Assembly: GCA_023548195.1 (NCBI GenBank)
Contig: JAJHZJ010000014.1
Coordinates: forward strand, 13,244,718-13,308,717
Direction of reading: 5' to 3'
Source: Bettongia penicillata ogilbyi
Taxonomy: Eukaryota > Chordata > Mammalia > Diprotodontia > Potoroidae
Length of the DNA: 64,000 nucleotides
The stretch's first letter is position 1. Each line of letters starts with the position of its first letter. The translations under genes and the position numbers were made by a program. Positions 12,423 through 25,499 of this stretch are shown here, in pieces. Under the pieces are notes generated by a model. The model was not told the DNA's origin. It saw nothing but the letters and a program-made list of their open reading frames with translations, and ran no database searches.

Positions 12423-13564
12423 CTAGGAAAAACAAAGCAAATTTTATCTCGTGCATCAATTAAATATTTAAATTCTGATGCTCAAATCTGTAGATGAGAA
12501 ACTGTGGATAGGTGCTGAAAACAGAGAAAGTACGCTCCTTTTCACTACTAAAAATGAAATAGCAATGGAGGATGAAGAGTTAGCAGCCTAAAAAAAACCA
12601 AACAAGACATCTAATATTCAAAATTATTTAATTTGCTATGCAAAATGAGGTGGTTCTAATTTACATTAGGAATTTATATTATATGCTTCATCCTTATTAT
12701 GGTCTGGAAAAAAGCTGTTTGCATGGCCTAATTTGAAAAGTTGTCTGTGTTCTAGACATACCTCTTCTTTTGCCTGGTTCCTTTTTCCTGCTCTGTGCCT
12801 TCTTTGGAACTCTCTGTGTCTGGATCTACTATGCCTAGAAGTCTACCTGAGTTTACTAGATGATTTATAGCTCCTTGACTATAACCTCAAAGGTGGGAAG
12901 CAAATCAGACTAACTTATAAAGCACTTGAACTGGCCTGATGATGGAATTGGATTCAGAAGTGCCAATGAGCACAGTGAATTGCCTCTTCTTGCCACACCC
13001 TAAAGTTCACAAAGCCTGAGGCCACCTGGCATTACTGTTAGTTGTATCTATTCCCTTCTATGTCTTGCTTTCATAGTCCAATTCCCAGTGTATTAGGTCA
13101 CTGGGCTGACCTAGTTTTTAAGGTATCAGTTGTTGTTCTAGTTTGGGAGACGGGGAAGGTGTGGGGATCCTGTACTAGGAAAGCATATTGTCCTAGTACC
13201 CTTCTCTTGTTACCTCTGCCTAGCCTTCAATTCTCCCTTGTGTATATCCAGTTAAGTCATATGGCCTCCACTCAAACAAAAAGACCTATTACTTTCATCA
13301 ATGAATGTCTCATCTAATTCTCTGAAGACCCTCTAGTCTTAGCAGTGGTCTCCAAGGATCTCAAATAGGCCAGTCAGTATGCATAACCAGTGAGACCACA
13401 TGCCTATCTTGTACAACTTATTGCTACTTCAAGGAAACTGAGCGCAAAGTATAGATGATTTAACAGAACCCATGCCCTACTACTAGAATACTATACTAGT
13501 TCATGCCCCATCCACAGTACCATCTTTGTCTTAAAAAGTCCAGCACATTATAGGGTATAAGCTT

Positions 13565-13760
13565 CTATAGCATGGGTTTTTAGTCTTTTTTTGTATCATA
13601 GACACCTTTGGCAGTGTGGTGAATAGACCTCATCTCAAATTGTTTCCTTTTCTTTTTAAAAATATCACAGTTAAGGGAAAATATTAAATTTCAATTAGAG
13701 GTCAGTGAAAATCAAGATGTAAACTCATAGACACTTTGAAATTTATTCATGCAACAATCA
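13565..13760. repeat. Unclassified interspersed repeat
   Basis: The run TTTGTATCATAGACACCTTTGG then CAGTGTGGTGAATAGACC resembles a repeat seen widely in marsupial and other mammalian genomes. I cannot name the family with confidence. Confidence 0.35.
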
Positions 13761-13924
13761 GGGATCCATGCTGGAAAAGCTAAAGACTGGACTGATGGAC
13801 AAAAGCATGACTACCGACTAGTAGATATGGGCAATTCAGGTGTATTCATGTAGTTCTTTATGGAGATGAAATGAGTTTTGATTCTTTCTTTTAGAAACCT
13901 GACATTTCCTTTGTGTTTGAGAAA

Positions 13925-14005
13925 ATAAGCTCCCTGAAGATAATGGCCAATGCCTAGTACAGTACTTTGCTTGTAGTGGAGAATTAATAAATGTCTTTTA
14001 AATTG
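13925..14005 (+). repeat. L2/MIR 3'-end fragment
   Basis: CCTAGTACAGTACTTTGC followed by AATTAATAAATGTCTTTT is the degenerate sense 3' tail shared by L2 and MIR. Confidence 0.5.
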
Positions 14006-14019
14006 AATTCTTATACCTT

Positions 14020-14880
14020 GCACTATTTTTTTTAATATATTTTATTTTTCATCAATGAAAATCCACTCTGTCTCCTACCCCAACAACCCCCACAACACCT
14101 CCGCCCCAAGCTGAGACCAAAAGTAAAATAAAACTAGTGTTACATATATAGTCAAGCAAAACACCTTTCCACATTGGCCATAACATATATATGCAAAATT
14201 ATAAATGTATATAATATACACATATATATGTATATCTAATATGTCTCTCTACACATCATTCTGCACTGAGCCCTTCACCTCTCCATTAGAAGGTAGATAG
14301 CATATTTCATTATCAGTCCTCTGGAAAAGTGGTTAGCTAGTACACTGATTACGGCTCCTAATTCTTTCAAAGTTGTTGGTCTTTACCATGTTGTGGTCAT
14401 TGTATAAATTGCTCTCTTGGTTCTGTTCACTTCCCTCTGCATCAGTTCATATGTCTTCTCAGGTTTCTTTGAAACTATCCCCTTTATCATTTCTTAGAGC
14501 AAAACAGTATGCTATTACATTTATATGCTATAACTTGTAGAACATCCCCCAATTTATGGGCACCCTTCAAAATTTCCATTGTTTGCCACTTCAAAAAGAG
14601 CTAAATATATATTTTTTAATTCTATTTTTTTAATCAGTAAAAATTTACTCTCCTTCCTCCTCCACTCCACTACCTTGAGAAATAAAAACAACCCCCAATA
14701 CAAACATGTAAAATAAGTAAAAACAAATTTCCACACTGTCAAAAAAAAACTATCTCATTCTGCATTTGGTCCTTCACCTACATATATTTCTGTACAGCCT
14801 TAATACATCCTTTTAACATTGTATAGCCTTACCCTTCCTCTAATTTCTCCTTCTTCCTTCTCTCCCTTTTCCCTTATTTC
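14020..14880 (-). repeat. Antisense L1 3' ends (two similar tails)
   Basis: The segment begins ATATATTTTATTTTTCATCA, passes CATTCTGCACTGAGC, CTTCCCTCTGCATCAGTTCA and CCCCAATTTATGGGCACCC, and restarts near 14615 with a second ATTCTATTTTTTTAATCAG tail. This is the antisense 3' UTR and ORF2 end of marsupial-type L1, heavily diverged, and appears to be one L1 tail next to or inside another. Confidence 0.6.
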
Positions 14881-15139
14881 CGTTGAGTGATGTGAATTTT
14901 TGTTCATACATGCATGTATGTCTTTTGACCAGCTCGGATGAGAGTAAGGCTCAAGTGTCAGCTGCTTGTCTCATTCCCCCCTCCTTGTTGGTATAGATGT
15001 CTACTTGCACACTCAAATTATGGGAAATAATTTTTTCCTATTCTTCCTTTCCTTTTTCCCTCTTCCCTCTCTTCTTCCCCCCATGTATAACCTCTTCCTC
15101 TCTTTATTCTTTTCAAGACATAAGGGAGAAGGGAATAAA

Positions 15140-15395
15140 AATTTACATGACTCCTATTATGTACCAGGCTCCTATTATGTACCATGCTAAGCACTTTACA
15201 ATATCCTATCTGATCTTCACAACAACTTTGTGAGGTACGTGCTACTGTTATTCTCATTTTACATTTGAAGAAACTGAGGCAAACAGAGGATTTGCCCAGG
15301 ATCACATAACTACTATCTGAGACCAGGTTTCAACTCGGGTCTTCCTGATTCCAGACCCAGTTTTCTCTACATTGTACCACCTAGTTTCTTCTACA
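15140..15395 (-). repeat. Antisense MIR SINE
   Basis: CACTTTACAATATCCTATCTGA, GTGAGGTACGTGCTACTGTTA, then AAACTGAGGCAAACAGAGG and TTGCCCAGGATCACATAACT follow antisense MIR through to the tRNA-like head. CTCCTATTATGTACCA occurs twice in tandem at its start (15151-15185). Confidence 0.75.
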
Positions 15396-15479
15396 CATAA
15401 CAGAATCACTCCCAAACCCTGTCTTATTGGACTCCCTCTTGACCCTTGATTAGAGTTCAGAGGGGACGTATGCATCATG

Positions 15480-17400
15480 TCTCCATATTAGAATTAATTT
15501 ATCCTTGTTTAGTCCTTTGTCATTGCTCACACATGTTTACCTTTTTATGTTTCTCTTAATTCTTGTGTTTGAACCTTAAAGTTTACACAGTTCTGGTCTA
15601 TTCATCAGGAATGTTTAGAAGTACTCTATTTCATTAAAGATCTATTTTTTCCCTTGTGGAATTATACTCAATTTTACTGTTAGTTATTTTTGGCTATAAG
15701 CCTACATCCCCTGCCTTCTGAAACGTTACATTCCAAGATCTCTGCTGTTTTAAGGAAGAAGTTGCTAAATTACATAGGATCCTGATTGTGACTTCTTAGT
15801 ACTTGAATTCTTTCTTGCTGCTTGTAGTTTTTTTTGATGGATTTTGGCTAGCATGTTCTTGGAAGTTTTAGAGGTTTCTTTTAGTAGGTAATTGGTGGAT
15901 TCCTTCTCTTTCCACTTTGCCCTCTAGTTCTAAAATATTTGGGCACTTTTTTCTTTCTAATGATTTCTTGAAATATGGTGTCTAGACTTTTTTTTGGGTC
16001 ATGGCTTTTAGGTAATTAAGGATTCTTAATTTTTTTCCTCCTATTTTACTAGCTCAGTTATTTTTGCTATGAAATACCTTACATTTTCTTCAGTCTTTTG
16101 ACTTTGTTTTTATATTTCTTTTTGTTTCATGGAATCTTTGGCTTCTTTTTGCCCCATTCTAATTTTCATGAAGTTTGTTGATTGGATAAGGTTCTGTATC
16201 ACCTAAGCCATGCTTTTAATTACCTTTCCAATTCTTCTTTTCCACAGTTTTTTTCTTTTTCCATTTTTCCTCTTGGCACTCTTATTTTATTGATAAAAAC
16301 TTTTTAAACTTAAAATTTTAAAAATAAAAATTTTTTTAAAACTTAAAATTAAAAAAACTTGTTTCAATCTGTTCTGGTATTCTAGGTGAATTTGTATCCA
16401 TGCTGTGTTCTTTCTTTGAAGCTTTGCTTGAAGGCTGTTTGGAGTTGTTCTTTTCTTTTGGGTTTGTGTCTTGAGTCTCACTATGACCATAATAACTTTT
16501 TATGGTAGGATTCTTTTTTGTTTTATCATTCTTCTGACCTACTTCTGGACTTCGCATTTAATATTAAGGTACGGCTCTGTGTAGTTCTGAAAGGAAGATC
16601 TGGGCTGGCCTTGCTGCTGTTTTCAGGTATTGAGTTGTGTGTAACTCTCTAAGCAGCTATGGTTATGGAGATGCACAGTACCTATGTAAACAAAGTCCAG
16701 GGCAAAACTTGATAGCTAATCCTTCTGGCTTGAGCACTGCAAGCCCCTGACCCAGGTTTGGGTCTGCGCAACAGCAGACTACTTCTTGTCTCAGTCACTA
16801 TCAGCCAGTTTGGAATCTCTACTGGATAAGAATAATACAACTGCAGGTTTCTCTTTGACATTCTCTTTGGTGCTGATGCCCTGGTTATTCCTCTGCAGGC
16901 TTCAGACTGGGCTAGAAGCTGGAACTGATACCCTGATCTGCTTAAGCCACATTGTTTCTATTGGCTTCTGAACTTGCTGCTCTCTGGGTACACCACCCAG
17001 GGCATGTAAAAGCTCCTTACCTTCAACTGCCACCCTTGTACCAGCAAGCTCTTCCAGGATCTGTGGCCTGGAACTGGGTGGTGGGTGACAAAGATGTCAC
17101 CAGTATAAATATCAGGGTGCTCTGGTTTGAGTCTTTCTTTCCTCTTCTTTCCCTCGTGGCATAGCTCCTTCCTGTCCTGGCATGCTCTATCACCATTATA
17201 TGTCTGGCTATACTCTGCTCTTTATTGTCTGAAGACTTCTCTGTCTCTCTATGGGCTGGAAAAATGACACACTGCAGCTCTTATCTTGGATTTCCCAATC
17301 AACATTCTGTCTGGTGCGTTTTCTAGATCTTACTAGAGGAGTTTTGGAGGCGAATGTGCTGTACTGCTTTCTGTTATTCTGTCATATTAGATTTATCCCT
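15480..17400 (-). repeat. Antisense L1 (ORF1 and 5' region), degenerate
   Basis: T-rich plus-strand text contains TTCTTGAAATATGGTGTCTAG and GGGTCATGGCTTTTAGGTAA, which are antisense to L1 ORF1. From 16560 to 17380 a GC-richer stretch corresponds to an L1 5' UTR. Plus-strand open frames across it (16786-17436) are shadows. No intact ORF remains. Confidence 0.6.
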
Positions 17401-17639
17401 GTATCCACCTTCTATTACATTTTAAAAGATTATTAACTTAAACATTTCTGGCCATAAAATGACTGCTATGCAAGTCTATTAGAGCTACTCACTTAGTAAC
17501 CCCCACAAAACCCATACCAAAATAACAGAGCCTAAGAATCTCTGAATTGAAGAGGATTACAGAGAAAGCCACAGAATATATATACTCATACAGAAAATCC
17601 TTCTATAATGGTTCTAACAAACCATCATATACGCTTTGC

Positions 17640-19050
17640 CTGAAGACCCAGAAGGTGAACCAACTATCTCCTGAAGCAGACTGTTCCATTTTTGGATAAC
17701 CCTAGATGTTGGGGTATTTTTCTTTACATCAAGCTTAAATTTCCTTTTTTATAACTTTGATTTATTTCTCTTAGTTCTCCTTGAGGTGAAGAACAAGTCA
17801 AATTCTTTTTCAGTAAGATAGCACTTCAAATACTTGAAGATTGCTCCCATGTTCCAAGCCTCTTCTTTTCTAGGCTAAATATCTCCAATTCCTGGAATCC
17901 ATTCTCATATGGTATGAATGCAAGGAATTTCACCATTCTTGTTGTCTTCCTGTAGGTACGCTCAAACTTTTCAACATCCTTCCTAAAAATGTGTTACTCA
18001 GTTTTGAACATGATACATTTGTTACATTAAATTTCATTTTATTGGATATAACACTAAGATCTAGCCTTTTGAGATCCTTCTAGATCCTAATTTTCTCATT
18101 CAATGTGTTGACTATCCCTTGTAATTTTGCGTTAAGTAAATTTCATAAACATGCTTTCATCTAAGTCAATGGCAAACATCTAAATCACACAACCTAAAGC
18201 ACAGATTCCTTTGAGAAGTCCATCAGGGATCCCTAATGTTCTTTGGGGCTAGCTATTCAACCAGTTTCAAACACTCCTAACTTTGTGGTCTAATCTACAA
18301 AGTTCCTACTTTCTCACAAGTGTAGCAGGATAGACTTTGTTAAATTCTTTGCTAAAACCTAATTACAATATCCTCTTGATTTACCAGGCTAGTATCACTG
18401 AAAAAGGAAAAGAGGTATTCTGACATAATTTGTTTCGGATGAGGCCAGATATCCATTAATCATTTCCTTCCAGTACAAGGCCAGCCCCGCGCCCCCCAAA
18501 ACTCAGAAGAACAAGATGTGGGACAACTCTGCCTTTTCTCTGTCATTTGTTATTATTGTTCCATTTACTCTGGCAACAATAGCTCTCTTCCTTCTTTGAC
18601 ATGTCTCTCTCTTTCTCCCTCTCTCCTCCTCCCCCCTCTCTCTCACTTAATATAGCCAAAAAGTCCCCTCTCCCCTTTTTGTTGTCTTTATTCTCCTTCA
18701 ACAATCTCAGTACATCCCAAATTTTAGCTTCCCTTAATTGCTATTTTTTACAAAACAGTGCCATATTTTGGTATTTATCCTTTGTTACTTGTCTTTGTAT
18801 CTATCTTACCTGTTTTTAAAAATCCAAGTTGATTAATTCCTGACAGATCTACATTTGTCTATTGAGAAAACTCCCTTACCTTTTTTTTGCTGAATTGTTT
18901 CTTTGGGTCTTTACAATTCCATTCTTAAGTGCTCTTCATCAATATTCCTAAGCTGATGTCCTTGAAAAACTTGAGTTCATAGGATCCTACACCTAGCCTC
19001 CTTTTGAACTTTTTTGACATTTGCTTTCTCAAAAATCAAGAAATTATGAA
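17640..19050 (-). repeat. Antisense L3/CR1 LINE
   Basis: Antisense CR1-type sequence includes CTTCTTTTCTAGGCTAAATA, CTCATATGGTATGAATGC, AAATTTCATTTTATTGGATA, AGCCTTTTGAGATCC, and later GACTTTGTTAAATTCTTTGC. These are the reverse complement of a CR1/L3 reverse-transcriptase ORF running toward its 3' end near 17600. It is broken by many indels. Confidence 0.7.
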
Positions 19051-19819
19051 TTACTCTGATTTTGGTGAAGGAAGAAATTCAGAAATTCAGTCAGGATAAC
19101 TGAAGTTTCCCATTATTTATATATTAGATGCAAATCTGTGACACCAAACTACAAGCTCTGAGTTTACAAAGACTGGGTTGGGGGAGCTATTGGGGACTAT
19201 TCTTTTTGATTTGTTTTACCCTCATCAAGGGTTTCCTCTTGGGAGTCTCAGAACATAGTGCATATCTCATTCTCCATTCTGATGGAAATACTAAGTTCAC
19301 AATACTGGAAATAAGGTAGTCTTTATTTCACCTCATAGGTAATACAAAAACAAAAAAAGCACAAAAATTGATAAAGTTTTGATTAAATTCCACTTAAATC
19401 CAACCTTCTATTTAGATCCACCTGATGAACTATCATTGATATTGGAGGGCTGAAAGGTCTAATTCCTCAATTCAATATTTATTATTTAAGGGATGACTTT
19501 GATTTTGTTCAAAGTAAGATGTCAAACCTCATGATTATGTTAGCTAGTTTTGCTTAACTGTTTTTCCCAGGAAATTTTCTAAGACGACTCTATAGGGTGC
19601 TGTTAAGTGGGAAATGACTATTAAAATTTACAAAAGGTTCAATAAAACATTTTTTAAAATAAAAAGAATAATTCCTTGATCTATTTTTAAAAATCTCAAA
19701 AGCTATATCATTCAGAATAATGTACTAAGGACAAGTTCAGACACAAAAATCAGAAAAATATGGTCCTTAAACTTGGCTTGTGGGAAAATCATATAATTAA
19801 CTGTAATACAAAGCAATGC

Positions 19820-20268
19820 CTAGTACAAAGTATGATTTGAAGGAAGAAAAGTCATTATCAACTGTAGGAAATTAGGGAAGGCTTTCTAGAAGGGGAATAT
19901 GAGATGTAAAGAATAGCAAGAGGTTCTATACATTGAGGGAAAATGACATTCAAAACTTAGGGGACAGTGTAAGCTAAGTTTTAAGGCTAGGAAAGAACAG
20001 GGTAAACTTGGGCAATGTAAAGAATTTGGCTAAAGTGTAATGTATGTGGGAGGAAGAAGTATAAGAAAGACTACATTAAATTGTATTTCCAAGGAGACTT
20101 GAATCCTAGACAAAGGACACTGAACTGTTGAGAATAGGGACTTAAGCAATGACCAGAATCACATAAACAATGAAAGTCTGGTAGTAGAATGAAGGATGAA
20201 TTACAGAGGACAGATAATGAAAGAGGAAGGACCTGGTAAGAGGCTATTGCAATATCCCAGGCAGGTGG
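19820..20268 (-). repeat. Antisense L2-like LINE fragment
   Basis: The purine-rich plus strand ends GAGGCTATTGCAATATCCCA and GGCAGGTGGTAAAGAGGG, which matches antisense L2 ORF2. It resumes after a SINE insertion at 20281-20572. Confidence 0.5.
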
Positions 20269-20280
20269 TAAAGAGGGTCT

Positions 20281-20572
20281 CTGTGTGTGTTCGTCCTTCA
20301 TTGCTGAAGAAGACCATGCCATCAGAGAAATGACATGACTTTCACTTCACTTTGTTTTTTGAGTAAGGGAGGGCTGTGCAGGTCACCAGCCTCACTTCTC
20401 CTCCAGAGCCATCTGAATCCAGTGACCAGATAGTCATCAGGTTGACTGGAGATGATCCAGGATGAGGCAATTGAGGTTAAGTGACTTGCCCAAGGTCACA
20501 CAGCCAGTGAGAGTCAAGTGTCTGAGGTGACTCCTGCACTGGTGTTCTATCCACTACACCACCTGGCTGCCC
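20281..20572 (-). mobile_element. Marsupial tRNA-headed SINE (MAR1-type) with 12-bp target duplication
   Basis: The minus strand starts with a tRNA-like head GGCAGCCAGGTGGTGTAGTG, continues with antisense TGACTTGCCCAAGGTCACAC, and ends with a body containing GCAGGTCACCAGCCTCAC. The direct repeat TAAAGAGGGTCT lies at 20269-20280 and 20573-20584 and flanks it exactly. The element is inserted in an L2 fragment. Confidence 0.8.
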
Positions 20573-20821
20573 TAAAGAGGGTCTATATTAAAATGACAAA
20601 GGAACAGATATTTTAAGCCAAGGATCAACGAATTGGCAAATAATACAGATAGCTTTCAAGGTTTGCAAAAAGCTTCTCTCACAACAAGGCTCTGAGGTAG
20701 GTGGGACATAAGAGGTGAAGGAAAGGGAAAAGCCAAAGAGAACACTGGTTTTAACATGAGAGACAAATAATGTCAAGAGTCAAAGGATTAGGAGAAAGAT
20801 AATAAGCTCAGTCCAGTACAT

Positions 20822-20915
20822 TCATTCTTTCAAATGTTTAGCACCTAATACATGCTAGCACTGCGCTTATGCTAAGGATACAAAGACAAAACCAGGACAA
20901 ACTCCAAGTTAATAA
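20822..20915 (-). repeat. Antisense L2 3'-end fragment
   Basis: AGCACCTAATACATGCTAGCA and GCTAAGGATACAAAGACAAA match the reverse complement of the L2 3' terminus. Confidence 0.55.
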
Positions 20916-20919
20916 TAAC

Positions 20920-21165
20920 AAGTTACACGCACCTTCAATGTAGCAGGCCCAGTGCCAAGCACTTTACAGATAACACCTCATCTGATCCTCACAAATAACC
21001 CTGTGAGGCAGGTGCTGTTTTTATTACTCCTATTTTACAAATAGGAAACTGAGGATAAGAGCCATTAAGCTGTTTTTGAGGGTTACACGGCTAGTGAGTA
21101 TCTGAGGGGGGATCTGGACTGACCTAGGGTTTTACCTACTGGGCCAGCAGTATGATTTCAAGACA
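20920..21165 (-). repeat. Antisense MIR SINE
   Basis: CAAGCACTTTACAGATAACA, CCTGTGAGGCAGGTGCTGTT, TTTTACAAATAGGAAACTGA and GGTTACACGGCTAGTGAGTA follow antisense MIR nearly end to end. Confidence 0.8.
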
Positions 21166-21309
21166 ATTATGGTTTAGTAGTCACACCGATTTTAAGCAGT
21201 TAAAGAAAGACTTGGTAGAAGTGTGGGTCTGGAGCTTAGAAGAGAAGTTGGGACTGGGGATATAGATTGAGAAGTCATTTGTAGAGAGACGGCTGTTGAA
21301 ACAATGAGA

Positions 21310-21420
21310 CTGTTTAGAGCAGGGACTTTTTTGCCTTTTTTTTTTTTTTTTTGGTATTACCAGTGCTTACCACAGCGCCTGGAACCAACGAGGCACTTAA
21401 ATGCTTACTGACTTTAGGAG
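21310..21420 (+). repeat. L2 3'-end fragment with poly(T) run
   Basis: GAGCAGGGACTTTTTTGCC, a long T run at about 21335-21352, then CACAGCGCCTGGAACCAACG and ACTTAAATGCTTACTGACTT match the L2 sense 3' end. Confidence 0.6.
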
Positions 21421-22133
21421 AAGAAAAGAGGAGAGAGTAAGAGAGAGAGAAAGAAGCGGGCCAAGAGATCTCTTTTGGCGAATCAGTTCTGTTAACATGT
21501 CATAAAGAAGACAAGAAACCAATGAAAAAGACAGAGGAATCCAGAAGGAAGTGTAGCAAATAAGTGCCAAAAGCTGTAAAGGATGTGGATAAAAGTAAGA
21601 GTAAGTAGTAGGAGTGATACATCAGTGGAAGCAGAAGTCAGATGACAAGGAAGGAGAGACCAAGAGGTGAAAACATGGAGGAACCAGATTGAGTCATCTT
21701 TTATAAGAGGATCAGTAATAGAAAGGAGGGAATGACATATTATTTAGGGCAGAAGGGTCAAAGGAAGCCAGTTTTAGTACTGTGATGACCTTAGAAAGTT
21801 TCAGGTGGGAGGGACACAGAAGATGAGTGATACTATTGAGAATTTTTGAGAAGAAGAGAGTTGAGATAATGTTCTCTTGGATAGTCTAATGATTTCAGCA
21901 AAGTATGTAGTTCTCTGTTATAAGTATGATCAGTGGGGATATACATAAGGAGAGATCACAGAATGGAAAGATAAAATGGTTTGGGAATGTCTCTATGGAG
22001 GATAAGGAATTGTCACTTAGAAGAGAATGGAATGGGTATTTATAGTGACATCTCCAACAATATCCCATATGTGAAGGGAGACCCAGGTCCTGCAATGGTG
22101 TATAAGGTGCACAGTTCATGTTTTCCTTCTTAC

Positions 22134-22360
22134 CTTTTTTGTTTTTCTCCTTTGTTACAACAGTCATTGACATTGTTGGAGTGGCTATTATCTCACCACT
22201 GCTAGGAAGCCTGCTAACTTGGAGAGACCGGAAAGTGCATTTCAGTGTGTTTTTCGCAGTGGAAGGATCTTTCTTTTCTGTGTCTTTCTTTTTTTCCATG
22301 GGCTGAGCAGCAATCCAGTAGTCTACTTGTAGCCCCATTAATTCAACACCAGCACTCTGA
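22134..22360 (-). CDS. PACS2: PACS2 coding exon (227 nt), conserved C-terminal block
   Basis: The minus-strand acceptor TCTTTTCTAG (22370-22361) precedes the exon and the donor GTAAGAAGG starts at 22133. One base completes the serine codon left by the previous exon; 75 full codons and one base of a valine codon follow. The frame reads [12 protein letters not shown], a Lys/Glu/Asp-rich stretch with [10 protein letters not shown], then [20 protein letters not shown] and [13 protein letters not shown]. These are diagnostic PACS residues and closer to remembered PACS2 than PACS1. The minus-strand open frame appears to continue past 22134 only because it reads through the intron; that extension is not coding. 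Confidence 0.95.
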
Positions 22361-22899
22361 CTAGAAAAGAGAAACAGAAAAAAAGCTAGTTACTTTACCA
22401 TATTGTATGTTCTTTTCCAATTTCTAAATAGCTGCCTAAATATCACTTAAAATAATTTTTAACAATTTTAAACTTTGTAAACTAATCAACATAGAATATT
22501 CTAGCAATATCTTAAGATATTTTAATCCTTGAAAATGTGTATATTATAATAATTAAAAATTCATTACACAATGCTTTAAAAGAAGAATAATGCATAAATG
22601 CATACCATAGCTCTTTTCTCTCATTTTACTTTCTTTTTGGACACATGTTCTTTAGCATGAAATTATACTTTTACCACATTGGGTAAGAAGATAAATTTGA
22701 TAAATAGTCCATTTTTCCAAGCTGAGCCTTGGTTAGAGCTCATAGATTTTCTTTTTTATTAATCTATCTCTTCCCCAATCTACAGGTCCTCTGCCAATAA
22801 GCAAACAAACAATACTCTGAAAAATAAAGCCCTCAATACATTGCTGACTAATCTGGAAAAACAAATTTCCACACTGGTTATGTCTAGAAATTCTCTTCC

Positions 22900-24960
22900 A
22901 GAATTTTAAGTTCAGGTAAGCTCTTTTGTTAAGTTCTTAAGTTCTTCATCAGGAATTAAGTGGTATGTTTTATCTTCATTCTTTTGGATTTGTTTATGTC
23001 ATTGCAATGATCAAAATTCTAAGTTGTTTTTACAACGTAATTTTTGTATAAATTATTCTCTTAGTTCTCACTTTGCATCAGTGAAGTCTTCCCAGTTTCC
23101 TCTAAAATTGTTTATTTTGTTATGTCTCAGGGCAAAATAATACTCCATTCAATTATTACAGGCTAATTTATTTATTTATTTTTCCTCTGGGAGTTCATCC
23201 ATGGCTTGATTTTTTTTCTCCCTGATACTGGATTGAGCACTTTTTTCTTTTTGTTAATTTATTATTTTTAAAGTATTCATTCATTTTTCCAACTTATCAT
23301 TTTTGTTATCATATCATTAGGTAGTTTCTAATAATTTCCTTTACTTCTTTTTCAGATGCCATGAGTTCTTTTTGATTGGTGACATAAACAATTCGGTTTT
23401 CCTGTCTCATAAAAACAAGATTACTTAATGGTTAATTTTATTAGTGGTTTTTTTTTTTAATAGCTCCTAGTTTTTACCAATTCAATGGTCTTTTTGCTTT
23501 CAACTTTATTAATCCTTCTTTATTTTCATAATTTATATTTTGCTGTTTAGCTGGGGGTTTTTTTGCTGCTCAGTTTTAGTTGGCTGCCCAGTTCATTGAT
23601 TTATTCTCTCACTTTTACTGATGAAAGCATTTACAGATACAAACTTTCCTCCCAGAATAGCTTTAAAACTCATAAGTTTTGGTATGATCTTATTATTGTT
23701 ATTTTCTTTGATGAAATTTTCTATTGTTTTTACATATTGTTATTTTACCTACCAGTTTTTTTAGAACTGTTATTTAGCCTCCAATTGCTTTTTAATTCTT
23801 ACTTTAAATTTCCTTCACTGAATGTGATTTTGCATTATGATCTGTAAATTGTACGCTTAGTAGATCTGCTTTCCCATACTTTTTGTATATATAGCTAAAC
23901 AGTCTGATTCCCTTTTAGTTTTTTGTAATCATCAAAGATCTATCATTTCTAATTTTCTAAAGTTATATTCAGGTCCTTAACTTCTTGTTTATCCTTTGGT
24001 TAGATTTGTCTAGGTCTGAAATAGTCACTCAGTATTATTCTACTATTTATTTCTCTCCAATTTAACTGAGTACTTTTATGCTACATTATTGGTTACGCAC
24101 TTATTATTGATATTGATTTGCTACCTATGATACCTTTAAACATAAAACTTCCCAGTTTATCTTTTTATCTTGTCTATATTTAATGTAACCTTAACTGAAA
24201 TTATGACTGCTACTACTGCTTTTTCTTTACTTCAGATGAAGCACACTAGATTTTGTTCTGCTCCTCATATATCAACTTTATGAATCTTTCTGTTTCAAGT
24301 GTTTTCCTTGAAACATGTTTTGGGATTTTGTTTACTAATTGTTATCTTTTTTCTGTTTCGTGGGTGAATTCTCCCATTGTCATTCAGTTGTAGCTATTAT
24401 GCATTTCTCTCCATCTGTCCTCTTGTACTTTTTTCTCTCTTTGTTCTCACCATCCATTTTTACAAGTAAAGTGGTAGAAGAGTCTGATGTGATCAAAGCA
24501 AAAGCCTGTTTCTTCTCTGTTGTAGCTTTCCCTTCTCTTCTCCCTACCCTACCTCTTATCACAGATTTCTAGTCTCTTTTTTTTTAATCTCCACTTCACA
24601 TTCTCCCCTCCAACATTTGATATATTTTAATTATGACTATTCCTTTACCTATCCTGCCCTTCCTTCCCTCCCATTTCCCTCTTCTTTGTCCTTGTTTCTG
24701 CTTTTGAGTTTAATGTACTACTAAATGAAATCACTGGGTGCAAAAAATTGTGTTCAATCTTTCTTTATACGATTAAGATGAAGGTGAGGTTCTTGAGATG
24801 TCCCTTTTCCTCTGCTGCCCCCCAGACTTTCCTCTGTACTATACACTCATCTTATGCATTATGTAATAGTGCTCCTCTTTTCATCCTTATCTCTCCAATT
24901 CAGCCTCCCCTTTCTATTTTTGTCTTCTCCTAGGACCTCTGACTCAGGACAATAAGAGAT
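22900..24960 (-). repeat. Long antisense LINE (probable L1), T-rich and degenerate
   Basis: The start resembles an antisense L1 3' end (CTCACTTTGCATCAGTGAAG at about 23070). The following 1.8 kb is T-rich on the plus strand with no intact minus-strand ORF. Plus-strand frames such as 23563-23847 and 24339-24572 are hydrophobic shadows of the T-rich strand. Confidence 0.5.
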
Positions 24961-25499
24961 ATCTCTCTGGGGAAGGAAATGAGAAGGATACATTTGAAAA
25001 TGAAGGTGTCAAAAAAATGAAAGCTATCAATAACACTTTTTAACGAGTAGAAGAAAATGTATCAGTTGTGGCACTGAATTTCAAGTCCACATCTGACCTA
25101 CTGCTTATACAAAATATGAACTCATTGTAGAGTAACACCATGGGAAATCACTGATCTTTGAAATAGCTGGCAGGAACCCCAATGAAGATTGAAGTCAGAT
25201 TGGAAACTTGGAGACATTAAGCTTAAAGTCAAAATGTTCATTCAAGTGACATGAGTAGGAAGTTTCCTAATATAATCCTCTTCTAAGGCCAATGCCCAAG
25301 AGGCCTTTCTCAATTTCTTTAGATATCATGAAGACATCATTAGAGCACACAGATTGTTTACTGATTACCTACCTGTGATTTACCATATGACTAAACCATT
25401 TTTATTTTTTAAACTTATTTTATTTTTTTAAAAATTCATATCTTTCTTTGATGTCATCCTTTATTCTGGTTTTCCTTCGTAATTCCTTATTTATAGGTA

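Noticed and set aside
15018..15305. 95-codon minus-strand open frame
   Set aside because: It is composed of MIR and L1-derived sequence with no domain.
21895..22133. Continuation of the minus-strand open frame past the PACS2 exon
   Set aside because: A strong donor GTAAGA at 22133 ends the exon and the next exon (MFLPKK) was found at 12422; the extension is intron read-through.
23563..24572. Hydrophobic plus-strand frames resembling membrane proteins
   Set aside because: They arise from the T-rich antisense strand of a LINE; Phe/Leu richness is compositional.
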